From Streptomyces coeruleorubidus (GTDB lineage Bacteria > Actinomycetota > Actinomycetes > Streptomycetales > Streptomycetaceae), in assembly GCF_008705135.1 (NCBI RefSeq), contig NZ_CP023694.1, positions 7,601,001-7,665,000 of the forward strand: a DNA stretch of 64,000 nucleotides, written 5' to 3'. Made by a program: the position numbers and the translations under genes. Positions within the stretch are counted from its first letter, which is position 1. Each line of letters starts with the position of its first letter. Below, piece after piece: positions 1 to 9,674 of the stretch. The notes beneath the pieces were generated by a model. That model saw only the letters and a program-made list of their open reading frames with translations, was not told where the DNA came from and searched no databases.

Positions 1-1936
<1,936 letters not shown>

Positions 1937-2007
1937 GGGCCTTCCGTTCCCGGCGTCCCCGGCGCGCGGGCGGGGGACGCCCTCGCTGGTCGACGTGCCG
2001 GGGTCGG

Positions 2008-2031
2008 GTAACCCGGGTGGCAGCCGGTTAC
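2008..2031. promoter_or_regulatory. inverted repeat GTAACC-N12-GGTTAC upstream of the Clp gene
   Basis: Perfect 6-bp arms (2008-2013 and 2026-2031) lie 72-95 bp upstream of the Clp ATPase start. Their position suits an operator, but the sequence matches neither a HAIR box nor a ClgR box that I recognise, so a regulatory role is an inference. The rest of 1937-2118 shows no gene. Confidence 0.3.
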
Positions 2032-2118
2032 ACCTGGGGCGCGCTCGTAGAACACCTTCGCACGATCGTGGACAAGGGGCACCTTCGGGGCGTAGCTGGG
2101 CAATCCCGGCGGATCTCG

Positions 2119-2226
2119 GCGTGCGGTCAGGAATCAGCGTGCGGTCAGGAATCAGCGTGCGGTCAGGAATCAGCGCGCGGTCAGGAATCAGCGCGCGGTC
2201 AGGAATCAGCGTGCGGTCAGGATCCT
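2119..2226. repeat. six-unit 18-bp tandem repeat derived from the 3' end of map
   Basis: Units of GCGTGCGGTCAGGAATCA start at 2119, 2137, 2155, 2173, 2191 and 2209. Units 4 and 5 differ by one base (GCGC for GCGT), and the sixth diverges where it enters coding sequence. Read on the minus strand each unit is CTGACCGCACGC-TGA-TTC, that is the last four codons of the methionine aminopeptidase (Leu-Thr-Ala-Arg) plus its stop. The array therefore looks like repeated duplication of the gene's own terminus into its 3' UTR. Confidence 0.9.
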
Positions 2227-2973
2227 CGGCCCCGCGTCCGTGATCGCCACCGTGTGCTCCGCGTGGGCCGCGCGGGAGCCGTCGTCCGTCATCAGGGTCC
2301 AGCCGTCGGGGGCCGGGTGAAAGGTGTCGATGCCGCCCGCGATGACCATGGGTTCGATCGCCAGCGCCATGCCGTGCCTCAGGCGCATGCCGCGCCGCGG
2401 GCGGCCCTCGTTCGGCACCCCTGGGTCCTCGTGCATCCGGCGGCCGATGCCGTGGCCGCCGAAACCGTCGGGGATGCCGTAACCCGCGGCACGGCAGACG
2501 GTGCCGATCGCGTGGGCGATGTCGCCGATGCGGTTGCCGACGACGGCGGCCTCGATGCCGGCCGCGAGGGCCCGCTCGGCGGTCTCGATCAGGCGCAGGT
2601 CGGCCTCGCGCGGGGTGCCCACGACGAAGCTGAGCGCGGAGTCGCCGACCCAGCCGCCCAGTTCCGCGCCGAAGTCGATGGAGACCAGGTCGCCGTCGCG
2701 CAGCCGGTAGCGGGTCGGGATGCCGTGCACGATCGCGTCGTTGACCGAGACGCAGAGGACGGCGGGGAAGGGGGTGGGTGCGAAGGACGGCCGGTAGCCG
2801 AGGAAGGGCGAGGTCGCTCCCGCCTCGCGCAGCACGTCATGCGCCACCTCGTCCAGCTCCAACAGGGAGACGCCCACGTCAGCGGCCTTCTGTGCGGCCG
2901 TCAGGGCGCGGGCGACGACCTGGCCCGCCTCGTACATCGCGTCGATGGAGGTGTCTGTCTTCAGCTCAACCAT
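2206..2973 (-). CDS. map: type I methionine aminopeptidase
   Basis: This 255-residue protein has the pita-bread fold and no N-terminal zinc-finger extension, as usual for bacterial type I enzymes. It removes the initiator Met from nascent proteins in the cytosol. The five metal ligands are visible in order: Asp in VSIDFGAE, Asp in WVGDSAL, His in GGHGIGR, Glu in AIEPM and Glu in AHAEHT. It is not next to ribosomal genes, so it is probably an additional Map paralogue. The start is ATG at 2973 and the mRNA is probably leaderless: TATAGT lies 7 nt upstream on the minus strand. It is divergent from the XRE gene across only 32 bp, which suggests shared control. Confidence 0.95.
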   Translation of the reverse strand: MVELKTDTSIDAMYEAGQVVARALTAAQKAADVGVSLLELDEVAHDVLREAGATSPFLGYRPSFAPTPFPAVLCVSVNDAIVHGIPTRYRLRDGDLVSIDFGAELGGWVGDSALSFVVGTPREADLRLIETAERALAAGIEAAVVGNRIGDIAHAIGTVCRAAGYGIPDGFGGHGIGRRMHEDPGVPNEGRPRRGMRLRHGMALAIEPMVIAGGIDTFHPAPDGWTLMTDDGSRAAHAEHTVAITDAGPRILTAR

Positions 2974-3005
2974 GCCAATTACTATACCGGTATTAGAATG
3001 GGGGC
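2974..3005. promoter_or_regulatory. divergent leaderless promoters sharing a central palindrome
   Basis: The 32-bp gap between map and the XRE gene contains the perfect palindrome ATACCGGTAT (2984-2993). On the plus strand TAGAAT (2994-2999) is a TANNNT-type -10 element 6 nt from the ATG at 3006. On the minus strand TATAGT (2981-2986) is a -10 element 7 nt from the ATG at 2973. Both transcripts would then start at or next to their start codons. A dimer on the palindrome would cover both -10 elements, which fits autorepression by the XRE protein; that role is inferred. Confidence 0.6.
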
Positions 3006-3257
3006 ATGGTGCGCACCCCTCTCACCCCCGAAGAGCGCGAACGCGGCGAGCGGCTCGGCCGGCTCCTGCGTGCGGCGCGTGGCGACCGGAGCATGGCGGA
3101 GGTCGCCGCGCGTGCGGGCATCTCCCCGGAGACGCTCCGGAAGATCGAGACCGGGCGGGCTCCGACCCCGGCCTTCTTCACGGTGGCCGCGCTGGCGGGC
3201 ACGCTCGGGCTGTCGATGGACGAACTGGCCGGGCAGTGCGTGCTGGTGCCGGTCTGA
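3006..3257 (+). CDS. small XRE-family helix-turn-helix regulator
   Basis: The 83-residue protein is little more than a Cro/C1-type HTH domain. MAEVAARAGISPETLRKIET is the helix-turn-helix (about residues 30-50), and the sequence ends in a short dimerising helix (LGLSMDELAGQ). No effector domain is present. The GGGGG run sits 1 nt from the ATG and cannot serve as a normal ribosome site, so a leaderless transcript from TAGAAT is more likely. Its arrangement against map suggests it represses itself and map. This is a small family common in actinomycetes; its ligand or signal is unknown to me. Confidence 0.82.
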   Translation: MVRTPLTPEERERGERLGRLLRAARGDRSMAEVAARAGISPETLRKIETGRAPTPAFFTVAALAGTLGLSMDELAGQCVLVPV

Positions 3258-3308
3258 CGGCGATGAGGCTCCTGCGCCCCGTGTGAAAACTCCCCGTAGC
3301 ACCGCTGT

Positions 3309-3348
3309 AACACGACTGGTGTTGCCTACTGACCGGAGTGCTCCGGTC
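3309..3348. promoter_or_regulatory. two adjacent inverted repeats upstream of the 740-residue protein
   Basis: AACAC-N5-GTGTT (3309-3323) is followed by the perfect repeat GACCGGAG-TG-CTCCGGTC (3331-3348), 17 bp before the ATG at 3365. GGGAG (3353-3357) is the ribosome site. The second repeat could be an operator or a short 5'-UTR hairpin next to the ribosome site. The sequence alone does not decide. Confidence 0.4.
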
Positions 3349-3364
3349 TAGCGGGAGTTGAGCG

Positions 3365-5587
3365 ATGGCGGCGGATCGGCTCCCGGATGTAGTACGGGAG
3401 TTCGCGCATTACCTGGACGGTCTGCTGGCACGCCTGGACCCGTCCGGGGGTTGGTGCGCGGTCTTCTGGCAGCGTGACCCCGAGGGCATGCGGGCCTGTC
3501 TCGACGGGCGTGAGATGCCGCCCTGGGACGTGGTCGAGGCGCTGTTGCAGGACCTCGCCGGGCAGTACGGCCCGGGGGGCGCGGGCCCGGAGACGGAACG
3601 CGCCCGGTCCCTGCATGCCGCCGCGCTCGCCGCGTACGACGCCGGGCCCGGCGGCCGCGACGCCCTCCGGGACCGGCTCGACGTCATGCTCCGCGAGCAG
3701 AAATACGCCGCCGAACGCCAGGCGGACCTGATCCGCCTCCTCGCCACCGCCGCCACCCGCGAGGAGGCCGACGCCCTCCGCCTCGACTTCGCCTGGGCCC
3801 ACGACGACCACGAGCGCGCGACAGCGCGCTGCGCGGAACTCCGGGCGCGGATGGCCGACTTGGACCGCCGCGAGCGGGACGTGCCCCACTCGGCGTGGGG
3901 TTCCGGGGACGGACGGGACGCCGGCGTGCCGGGGGCCGCCGCGGGTGTGTCCGGCGGCGCGGGCGCGGCGAAGGACGCGGCCCCAGGCGGACGGCGCGGC
4001 CCGCGCGGCGGCTCTTCGGACGACGACGGCACGTGGTCGGGCGCATGGCGCAGGCCGAACGGCGGAGGCTTCGCGGCGGCGGACGGGGATGCGCGACCAG
4101 GGCCCGGCACGGGGGCGAGTCCCGGTGCGGCGGCGGATGGTGGTCGGCCGGCAGGGGGTCGTGCGTATACGGATGACTGGCCGGTATCGGGCGGTGGTCG
4201 TGAGCATGCTGATGCTGGTCCGGCGTTTGGCGGTGGTCGTGGCTATGAGGGTGGTGGCCCGGCGTCGGACAGCACCCGCGGCCATGAGGGTGGCGGCCCG
4301 GTATCGGACCGGGGCCGTATGCGATCAGCCCCTGGCGGCCCGTACGACCCCGGGGCACCTGCCACGCCGGGGCACCGCGAGGAGCCGCCGTCAGCCGTGA
4401 CGGGTTCCGCCGGTCGTCACGACCCCCGGCACGCGGACACGAGCGCGGAGACGGAACGCCGGGCCGATGACCAGGGCCGTGCGTATCAGGCGGGCGGGAC
4501 CACGTCCCGGGAAGAGACGTCCGGTGGCTTCGCGGCTCCGGGTGGGCGGGCGGATGCCCGTGGCGGTGAGTATGCAGCGGGCCGGGCTGCCTCTGGGGAA
4601 GCCGGGGCCGGTGGCGCGTCCGGTGGTTTCGCGACGGCTCCGGGCGGCCGGGCCGAGGCCCAGGACCGTGCGTATCCGGCGGGCGGGGCCGTCTCCCGGC
4701 CGGCCGCGGTCGGCCACGCCGCCGACGCCCTCCAGGGCGGCCCTGGTCATACCGACCGCACCTCATGGGAAGCCGCCACTGGAAACTCGCCCGCCGCCCC
4801 GCCCCCAGTCGGTTCCGAACCCACGGCCCCCCAGCCCGTCACCCCCAAGCAGCGCAAGCGCCGCCGCGGCGGTGCCCGGTTCGCCGGGATGGTCGAGGAG
4901 GACGCCGCACCCGTCGCCGTGCCGCCCGCTGCCGTGCCGCCGCTCCCCGAACCCGCCCCCGTGACCGGCCGCCGTAAGCCGCGCGGTGCGCGGTTCGCCG
5001 GGGCCGCCGAAGAGGTGCGGGAGGAGCGGACGGAGCCGCGGGTCGCGGCCGACGGTGGGGCGGAGCGGAGGGACGTCGTGCAAGCCGTCGAGGCGCTCGC
5101 GCGGCTGCGGAAGGAGGGGCGCAGCGGCGAGGCGCACGCCCTGCTGGTCGAGGCCGCGACCTGGGCCCCGGCCCGGTTTCCGCTGCTCGCGCACGAGCTG
5201 GAGCGGGCCGGACTGGGTGCGGACTGGCAGACCCTGCTCTGGGAGGCCGCCTCGCTGCCCGCCGGGCGGCTGGTCGCCGCGGCGGACGCGCTGGGCGCGG
5301 CAGGCCGCGCGGCAGACGGGCGGCAGATCCTGCGGCAGGGAGTCGCCCGGCCCCCGGGCGAGATCGGCCAGGCCGTCCTCGGACTCGTCGCCGAGGGGCG
5401 TCACCGCGAGGTGCGGGCGCTGCTCGACGCGTACGTCAGAGCCCGCACCCCCGAGGAGGCGGCCCGCAGCGCCGAGCCCGGCCCGCAGACCCTCGTACCG
5501 CTCCTGCTGGAGGCCGCGCAGGGCGTGTCGGACGAGCGCCGCTGGGACCTCCTGCACGCCCTCCGGGTCGCCGGATTCCCCGCCTGA
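3365..5587 (+). CDS. large hypothetical protein with disordered Gly-rich core and helical C-terminal domain
   Basis: I do not recognise a named family. The 740 residues fall into four parts. Residues 1-105 form a compact start (DVVREFAHYLDGLLARLDPSGG). A charged heptad-like helix at about 107-172 is probably coiled coil. About 320 residues (175-495) are low-complexity Gly/Ala/Arg/Pro with degenerate internal repeats (GYEGGGPASD, GHEGGGPVSD; GGFAAPGGRAD, GGFATAPGGRAE). Two basic motifs, RGGARFAG near 500 and RGARFAG near 540, precede a predicted all-helical domain at 565-740. No signal peptide or membrane segment is seen, so it is cytosolic. GGGAG lies 7 nt before the ATG. Function unknown; a scaffold or assembly protein is only a guess. 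Confidence 0.8.
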   Translation: MAADRLPDVVREFAHYLDGLLARLDPSGGWCAVFWQRDPEGMRACLDGREMPPWDVVEALLQDLAGQYGPGGAGPETERARSLHAAALAAYDAGPGGRDALRDRLDVMLREQKYAAERQADLIRLLATAATREEADALRLDFAWAHDDHERATARCAELRARMADLDRRERDVPHSAWGSGDGRDAGVPGAAAGVSGGAGAAKDAAPGGRRGPRGGSSDDDGTWSGAWRRPNGGGFAAADGDARPGPGTGASPGAAADGGRPAGGRAYTDDWPVSGGGREHADAGPAFGGGRGYEGGGPASDSTRGHEGGGPVSDRGRMRSAPGGPYDPGAPATPGHREEPPSAVTGSAGRHDPRHADTSAETERRADDQGRAYQAGGTTSREETSGGFAAPGGRADARGGEYAAGRAASGEAGAGGASGGFATAPGGRAEAQDRAYPAGGAVSRPAAVGHAADALQGGPGHTDRTSWEAATGNSPAAPPPVGSEPTAPQPVTPKQRKRRRGGARFAGMVEEDAAPVAVPPAAVPPLPEPAPVTGRRKPRGARFAGAAEEVREERTEPRVAADGGAERRDVVQAVEALARLRKEGRSGEAHALLVEAATWAPARFPLLAHELERAGLGADWQTLLWEAASLPAGRLVAAADALGAAGRAADGRQILRQGVARPPGEIGQAVLGLVAEGRHREVRALLDAYVRARTPEEAARSAEPGPQTLVPLLLEAAQGVSDERRWDLLHALRVAGFPA

Positions 5588-5665
5588 CCGGGGAGGCCGT
5601 GCCCCCGGCGACTCACCCACAGGAGTGCGAATCGCGCCCGGCACCGCGGGTTGGCGACGATGGTC

Positions 5666-5694
5666 TTGGCAAGCCCGTGCGGGAGGCTTACGTT
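5666..5694 (+). promoter_or_regulatory. sigma70-type promoter of the pyrimidine catabolic genes
   Basis: TTGGCA (5666-5671), a 17-bp spacer and TACGTT (5689-5694) make a good vegetative promoter. The predicted start is near 5701, about 57 nt before the ATG at 5758. Confidence 0.6.
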
Positions 5695-5699
5695 CGTGG

Positions 5700-5728
5700 C
5701 TCTACGGCTCGCTTCTACGGGCGTAGAG
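5700..5728. promoter_or_regulatory. CTCTACG inverted repeat in the leader of the first ureidopropionase gene
   Basis: CTCTACG (5700-5706) is repeated inverted as CGTAGAG (5722-5728). The half-site TCTACGG also recurs directly at 5701 and 5714. The cluster sits at the predicted transcription start, a good place for a repressor or for the PucR protein encoded two genes downstream. No site for this PucR is known to me. Confidence 0.4.
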
Positions 5729-5757
5729 GCGCTGACGTCGCGTCGAAGGAGCAGCTC

Positions 5758-6600
5758 ATGGCCAACGTCGTACGTGCCGCCCTGGTCCAGGCCACCTGGA
5801 CCGGCGACACCGAGTCCATGGTGGCGAAACACGAGGAGCACGCCCGCGAGGCGGCCCGCCGGGGCGCGAAGATCATCGGTTTCCAGGAAGTCTTCAACAG
5901 CCCCTACTTCTGTCAGGTCGAGGAGCCGGAACACTACCGCTGGGCCGAGCCCGTCCCCGACGGGCCGACCGTACGGCGCATGCGGGCCCTCGCGCGCGAG
6001 ACCGGCATGGTGATCGTCGCGCCGGTGTTCGAGGCGGAGCAGCCCGGCTTCTACTACAACACCGCGGCCGTGATCGACGCCGACGGCACCTACCTCGGCA
6101 AGTACCGCAAGCACCACATCCCGCAGCTCAAGGGCTTCCGCGAGAAGTTCTACTTCAAGCCCGGCAACCTCGGCTGGCCCGTCTTCGACACGGCGGCCGG
6201 CAAGGTCGGCGTCTACATCTGCTACGACCGCCACTTCCCGGAGGGCTGGCGGGAGCTCGGCCTGGCCGGCGCCCAGCTGGTCTACAACCCCTCCGCCACC
6301 CACCGGAGCCTGTCGTCCCACCTGTGGCGGCTGGAGCAGCCCGCGGCGGCCGTCGCCAACGCGTACTACATCGCCGCGATCAACCGCGTAGGCCAAGAGG
6401 AGTACGGCGAGAACGACTTCTACGGGACGAGCTACTTCGTCGACCCCCGCGGGCAGTTCGTGGGGGACCTCGCCAGCGACGGCCAGGAGGAGCTCGTGAT
6501 CCGGGACCTGGACCTCGACCTCATCGAAGAAGTGCGGCAGACGTGGGCCTTCTACCGCGACCGCCGCCCCGACGCCTACGAAGGACTGGTGCAGCCGTGA
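5758..6600 (+). CDS. beta-ureidopropionase (N-carbamoyl-beta-alanine amidohydrolase), copy 1
   Basis: This 280-residue member of the nitrilase superfamily carries the Glu-Lys-Cys triad: E44 in GFQEVF, K118 in YRKHHIP and C155 in YICYDRHFPE. By family knowledge it hydrolyses N-carbamoyl-beta-alanine or -beta-aminoisobutyrate to the beta-amino acid, CO2 and ammonia, the third step of reductive pyrimidine breakdown. ATG 5758 follows GAAGGAG. The frame is open further upstream but that region holds the promoter. The stop overlaps the aminotransferase start by 4 nt, so the two are translationally coupled. A close paralogue with the same triad lies at 9675. Confidence 0.9.
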   Translation: MANVVRAALVQATWTGDTESMVAKHEEHAREAARRGAKIIGFQEVFNSPYFCQVEEPEHYRWAEPVPDGPTVRRMRALARETGMVIVAPVFEAEQPGFYYNTAAVIDADGTYLGKYRKHHIPQLKGFREKFYFKPGNLGWPVFDTAAGKVGVYICYDRHFPEGWRELGLAGAQLVYNPSATHRSLSSHLWRLEQPAAAVANAYYIAAINRVGQEEYGENDFYGTSYFVDPRGQFVGDLASDGQEELVIRDLDLDLIEEVRQTWAFYRDRRPDAYEGLVQP

Positions 6601-7883
6601 CCGACGACCTGCTGGGCCGCCACCGGGCCGTGCTCCCCGACTGGCTCGCCCTCTACTACGAGGACCCGCTCGAGATCACCCACGGCGAGGGCCGCCACGT
6701 CTGGGACGCCCACGGCAACCGGTACCTCGACTTCTTCGGCGGCATCCTCACCACGATGACCGCGCACGCCCTGCCCGAGGTGACCAAGGCGGTGAGCGAG
6801 CAGGCCGGGCGGATCGTCCACTCCTCGACCCTCTACCTCAACCGGCCGATGGTCGAACTCGCCGAGCGGGTGGCCAAGTTGAGCGGCATCCCGGACGCCC
6901 GCGTCTTCTTCACCACCTCCGGGACCGAGGCCAACGACACCGCCCTGCTGCTGGCCACGGCCTACCGGCGCAGCAACACGATCCTGGCCATGCGCAACAG
7001 CTACCACGGCCGCTCCTTCAGCTCGGTCGGCATCACCGGCAACCGCGGCTGGTCCCCGACCTCGCTGTCCCCGCTCCAGACGCTCTACGTCCACGGCGGG
7101 GTGCGCACCCGCGGCCCGTACGCCTCCCTCGGCGACGACGACTTCATCGCGGCCTGCGTCGAGGACCTGGTGGACCTGCTCGGGCACACCCGCGCGCCGG
7201 CCGCGCTGATCGCCGAACCCATCCAGGGCGTCGGCGGCTTCACCTCACCGCCGGACGGGCTGTACGCCGCCTTCCGCGAGGTGCTGCACGAGCGCGGCAT
7301 CCTGTGGATCGCCGACGAGGTGCAGACCGGCTGGGGCCGCACCGGCGAGCACTTCTGGGGCTGGCAGGCCCACGGGCGGAACGGGCCGCCCGACATCATG
7401 ACCTTCGCCAAGGGCATCGGCAACGGCATGTCCATCGGCGGTGTCGTCGCCCGCTCCGAGATCATGAACTGCCTGGACTCCAACAGCATCTCCACCTTCG
7501 GCGGCACCCAGATCACCATGGCGGCGGGCCTGGCCAATCTCAACTACCTGCTGGAACACGACCTCCAGGGCAACTCCCGGCGCGTCGGCGGCCTGCTCAT
7601 CGAGCGGCTGCGGGCCGCCGCCGCGCAGGTGCCGGCCGTACGGGAGGTGCGCGGCCGCGGGCTGATGATCGGCATCGAGATCACCAAACCGGGGACCGAC
7701 GAGGCCGACCCGCAGGCCGCCGCGGCCGTCCTGGAGGCGGCCCGCGAGGGCGGTCTGCTGATCGGCAAGGGCGGTGGCCACAACACCAGCTCGCTGCGCG
7801 TCGCCCCGCCGCTGTCCCTCAACGTCGCGGAGGCCGAGGAGGGCGCCGCGATCCTCGAGAACGCTCTGAGGAGCATCCAGTAG
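6597..7883 (+). CDS. class III omega-aminotransferase, probable beta-alanine transaminase
   Basis: This 428-residue PLP enzyme is of aspartate-aminotransferase fold type I, subgroup AGXT2. Recognisable parts are the cofactor-binding TTSGTEAND, IADEVQTGWGRTG carrying the Asp that pairs with the pyridine nitrogen, and the Schiff-base lysine K272 in TFAKGIGNG. It would pass the amino group of beta-alanine or beta-aminoisobutyrate to pyruvate or 2-oxoglutarate, giving the semialdehyde that ends pyrimidine catabolism. The GTG start overlaps the preceding TGA (GTGA), which fixes the start. Length is normal. The exact amino acceptor cannot be read from sequence. Confidence 0.88.
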   Translation: MTDDLLGRHRAVLPDWLALYYEDPLEITHGEGRHVWDAHGNRYLDFFGGILTTMTAHALPEVTKAVSEQAGRIVHSSTLYLNRPMVELAERVAKLSGIPDARVFFTTSGTEANDTALLLATAYRRSNTILAMRNSYHGRSFSSVGITGNRGWSPTSLSPLQTLYVHGGVRTRGPYASLGDDDFIAACVEDLVDLLGHTRAPAALIAEPIQGVGGFTSPPDGLYAAFREVLHERGILWIADEVQTGWGRTGEHFWGWQAHGRNGPPDIMTFAKGIGNGMSIGGVVARSEIMNCLDSNSISTFGGTQITMAAGLANLNYLLEHDLQGNSRRVGGLLIERLRAAAAQVPAVREVRGRGLMIGIEITKPGTDEADPQAAAAVLEAAREGGLLIGKGGGHNTSSLRVAPPLSLNVAEAEEGAAILENALRSIQ

Positions 7884-7911
7884 CAGTGACCTGAGACAAG
7901 GGAAGTCCGCC

Positions 7912-9519
7912 ATGACCACCACCCCGGACATCTGGGAGCCCCTGGAACCGGCCCTGTCGGTCCGCCAGGTCCTCACCCTTGAGCGGGTGCTCGCCGGGGA
8001 GCCCGAGGTGGTGGCCGGCGCGAGCCATCTCGACCGGCCGGTGCGCTGGGTGCACGTCGCCGAGGCCGCCGACGTCGGCGTGATGCTCAGCGGCGGCGAG
8101 ATGGTCCTCACCACCGGCGTGCTGCTCGCCGGCGACGAGGAGAAACAGGCCGAATACGTCCGGTCGCTGCACCGCGCGGACGCCGCCGCCGTCGTCCTCG
8201 GACTCGGCCGCGCCTTCCCCGCCGCACCGGCCGTGATGCGCCGGGCGGCCGAGCGGTGCGGGCTGCCGATGGTCGTCCTGCACCGGCCCTTCCCCTTCGC
8301 CGAGCTGACCGAGGAGGTCCAGTCACGGCTCGTCCGGCGCAAGTTCGCCGCCGTCAGCCTCTCCGAGGCCGTCCGCACCGAACTCACCGCCCTCATCACC
8401 GCGGGCGCCCCGCTGCAACGTCTGCTCGACGAGGTCGCCCGGCACAGCGCCTGCCCGGTCGTCGTCACCAACCTCGCCCACCGGGTCCTCGGCACGGCGG
8501 GGGAGCGGCCGGCGGTGGACGACGTGCTGCGCGACTGGGAGCGCATCGCCCGCCAGGCATGGGGGCACCGCCCAGGCCGTTCAGGCACTGGGGGAGGCAC
8601 CGAGGGCGACGGCTGGATCAGGGCCGAGCTGGGCGGACGCGGGGAGCGCTGGGGCCTTATCGTGCTGTGCGGCTACCGCGGGGACACCGCCACCGGACGG
8701 CTGCTGGCCGACCGTGCCGCCGAGGCCCTCGTCCTGCACCGCATGCTCGGCGGCGGCGCTGCGTGCTCCTGGGAGGAGCAGTCCGCGCAGAGCCTGCTCA
8801 CCGACCTGGTCAGCGGCGTCGTACCGGCACGGCAGCTGCTGCCCCGGGCGCGCGCGGCCGGGCTGCCGGTCAACCGGCGGACGTTCGTTCCGCTGGTCGT
8901 CCGCGACGGCGACACCCCGCGACTCGACCGGCTACTGCGCCTGCTGGGCCTGCCCGGGCTGGTCGCCGAACTGGCCGACGGAGCCACCGCCGTGCTGCTC
9001 AGCCTCCCCCGCGACCAGGACGCGGGCGCCCTCGCCGCGCACTTCGCGGCCCGGCTGCGCACCGAGTCCGGCCGGGCCCGCACGGTCGTCGCCGCGGCCG
9101 ACCCCCGGGTCGCCTGGGACGACGTCCCCGCCGGTCTGCGCGAGGCCCGGCACGTGGCGGACGCCGTCGCCGACTCCGCCGCCGCCCTCGACCTCCCGCC
9201 GGTCGTCCGCCTGCGGGACGTCCACCTGCGCGGCCTGATCCGCCTGCTGCGCGACGACCCGCACGTGCAGTCCTTCGCCGAGCGGGAGCTGGACGGGCTG
9301 CTGTGCGAGACCGAGGAGGACCTGCTGTCCGTGCTGCGCACCTACCTCGCCACCGGCCGCAACAAGTCCCGGACCGCCCAGCTCCACCACGTCTCGCGGC
9401 CCGCCCTCTACCGCCGCCTGGAATCCATACAGGTCCGCCTCGGAGTGGACCTCGACGACTTCGAGCAGGCCGCCTCCGTGCACATCGCACTCCTCGCGCA
9501 CGACGCGCAACAGCAGTGA
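7912..9519 (+). CDS. PucR-family transcriptional regulator of pyrimidine/purine catabolism
   Basis: The 535 residues show the standard PucR layout. The N-terminal PucR sensory domain (about 15-135) contains RWVHVAEAADVGVMLSGGE. A degenerate CdaR/GGDEF-like domain covers about 290-405. The C-terminal HTH_30 domain (about 465-525) reads GRNKSRTAQLHHVSRPALYR. Family members sense catabolic intermediates and regulate adjacent amidohydrolase genes. Its place inside the cluster makes it the obvious local regulator. A GC-rich Gly/Arg linker at about 216-233, encoded by 8561-8602, looks like an in-frame repeat insertion. ATG follows AAGGGAAG. Confidence 0.9.
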   Translation: MTTTPDIWEPLEPALSVRQVLTLERVLAGEPEVVAGASHLDRPVRWVHVAEAADVGVMLSGGEMVLTTGVLLAGDEEKQAEYVRSLHRADAAAVVLGLGRAFPAAPAVMRRAAERCGLPMVVLHRPFPFAELTEEVQSRLVRRKFAAVSLSEAVRTELTALITAGAPLQRLLDEVARHSACPVVVTNLAHRVLGTAGERPAVDDVLRDWERIARQAWGHRPGRSGTGGGTEGDGWIRAELGGRGERWGLIVLCGYRGDTATGRLLADRAAEALVLHRMLGGGAACSWEEQSAQSLLTDLVSGVVPARQLLPRARAAGLPVNRRTFVPLVVRDGDTPRLDRLLRLLGLPGLVAELADGATAVLLSLPRDQDAGALAAHFAARLRTESGRARTVVAAADPRVAWDDVPAGLREARHVADAVADSAAALDLPPVVRLRDVHLRGLIRLLRDDPHVQSFAERELDGLLCETEEDLLSVLRTYLATGRNKSRTAQLHHVSRPALYRRLESIQVRLGVDLDDFEQAASVHIALLAHDAQQQ

Positions 9520-9570
9520 AACACCCGACCACCTGGGAAAACGGCGGTGAAACATGGGCTCACGGCAGAG

Positions 9571-9612
9571 TGACACGGTGACACGCCGCACGCCCGCAGA
9601 CGTGACACGGTG
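9571..9612. promoter_or_regulatory. paired direct repeats TGACACGGTG and promoter region of the second ureidopropionase
   Basis: TGACACGGTG occurs at 9571-9580 and again at 9603-9612, 32 bp apart, about three helical turns. A possible -10 element TAGGCT lies at 9640-9645, and GGAGG (9666-9670) serves the ATG at 9675. The phased repeats just upstream of the promoter are candidate activator sites, plausibly for the PucR protein encoded immediately upstream. Confidence 0.45.
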
Positions 9613-9674
9613 CAACTCAAAGAGGACCTCCCGGCTTCCTAGGCTCACGGCACACCGAGCGACCGGAGGTCCCG

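Noticed and set aside
2119..2226. CRISPR array
   Set aside because: The 18-bp units abut each other with no spacers and derive from the map coding end.
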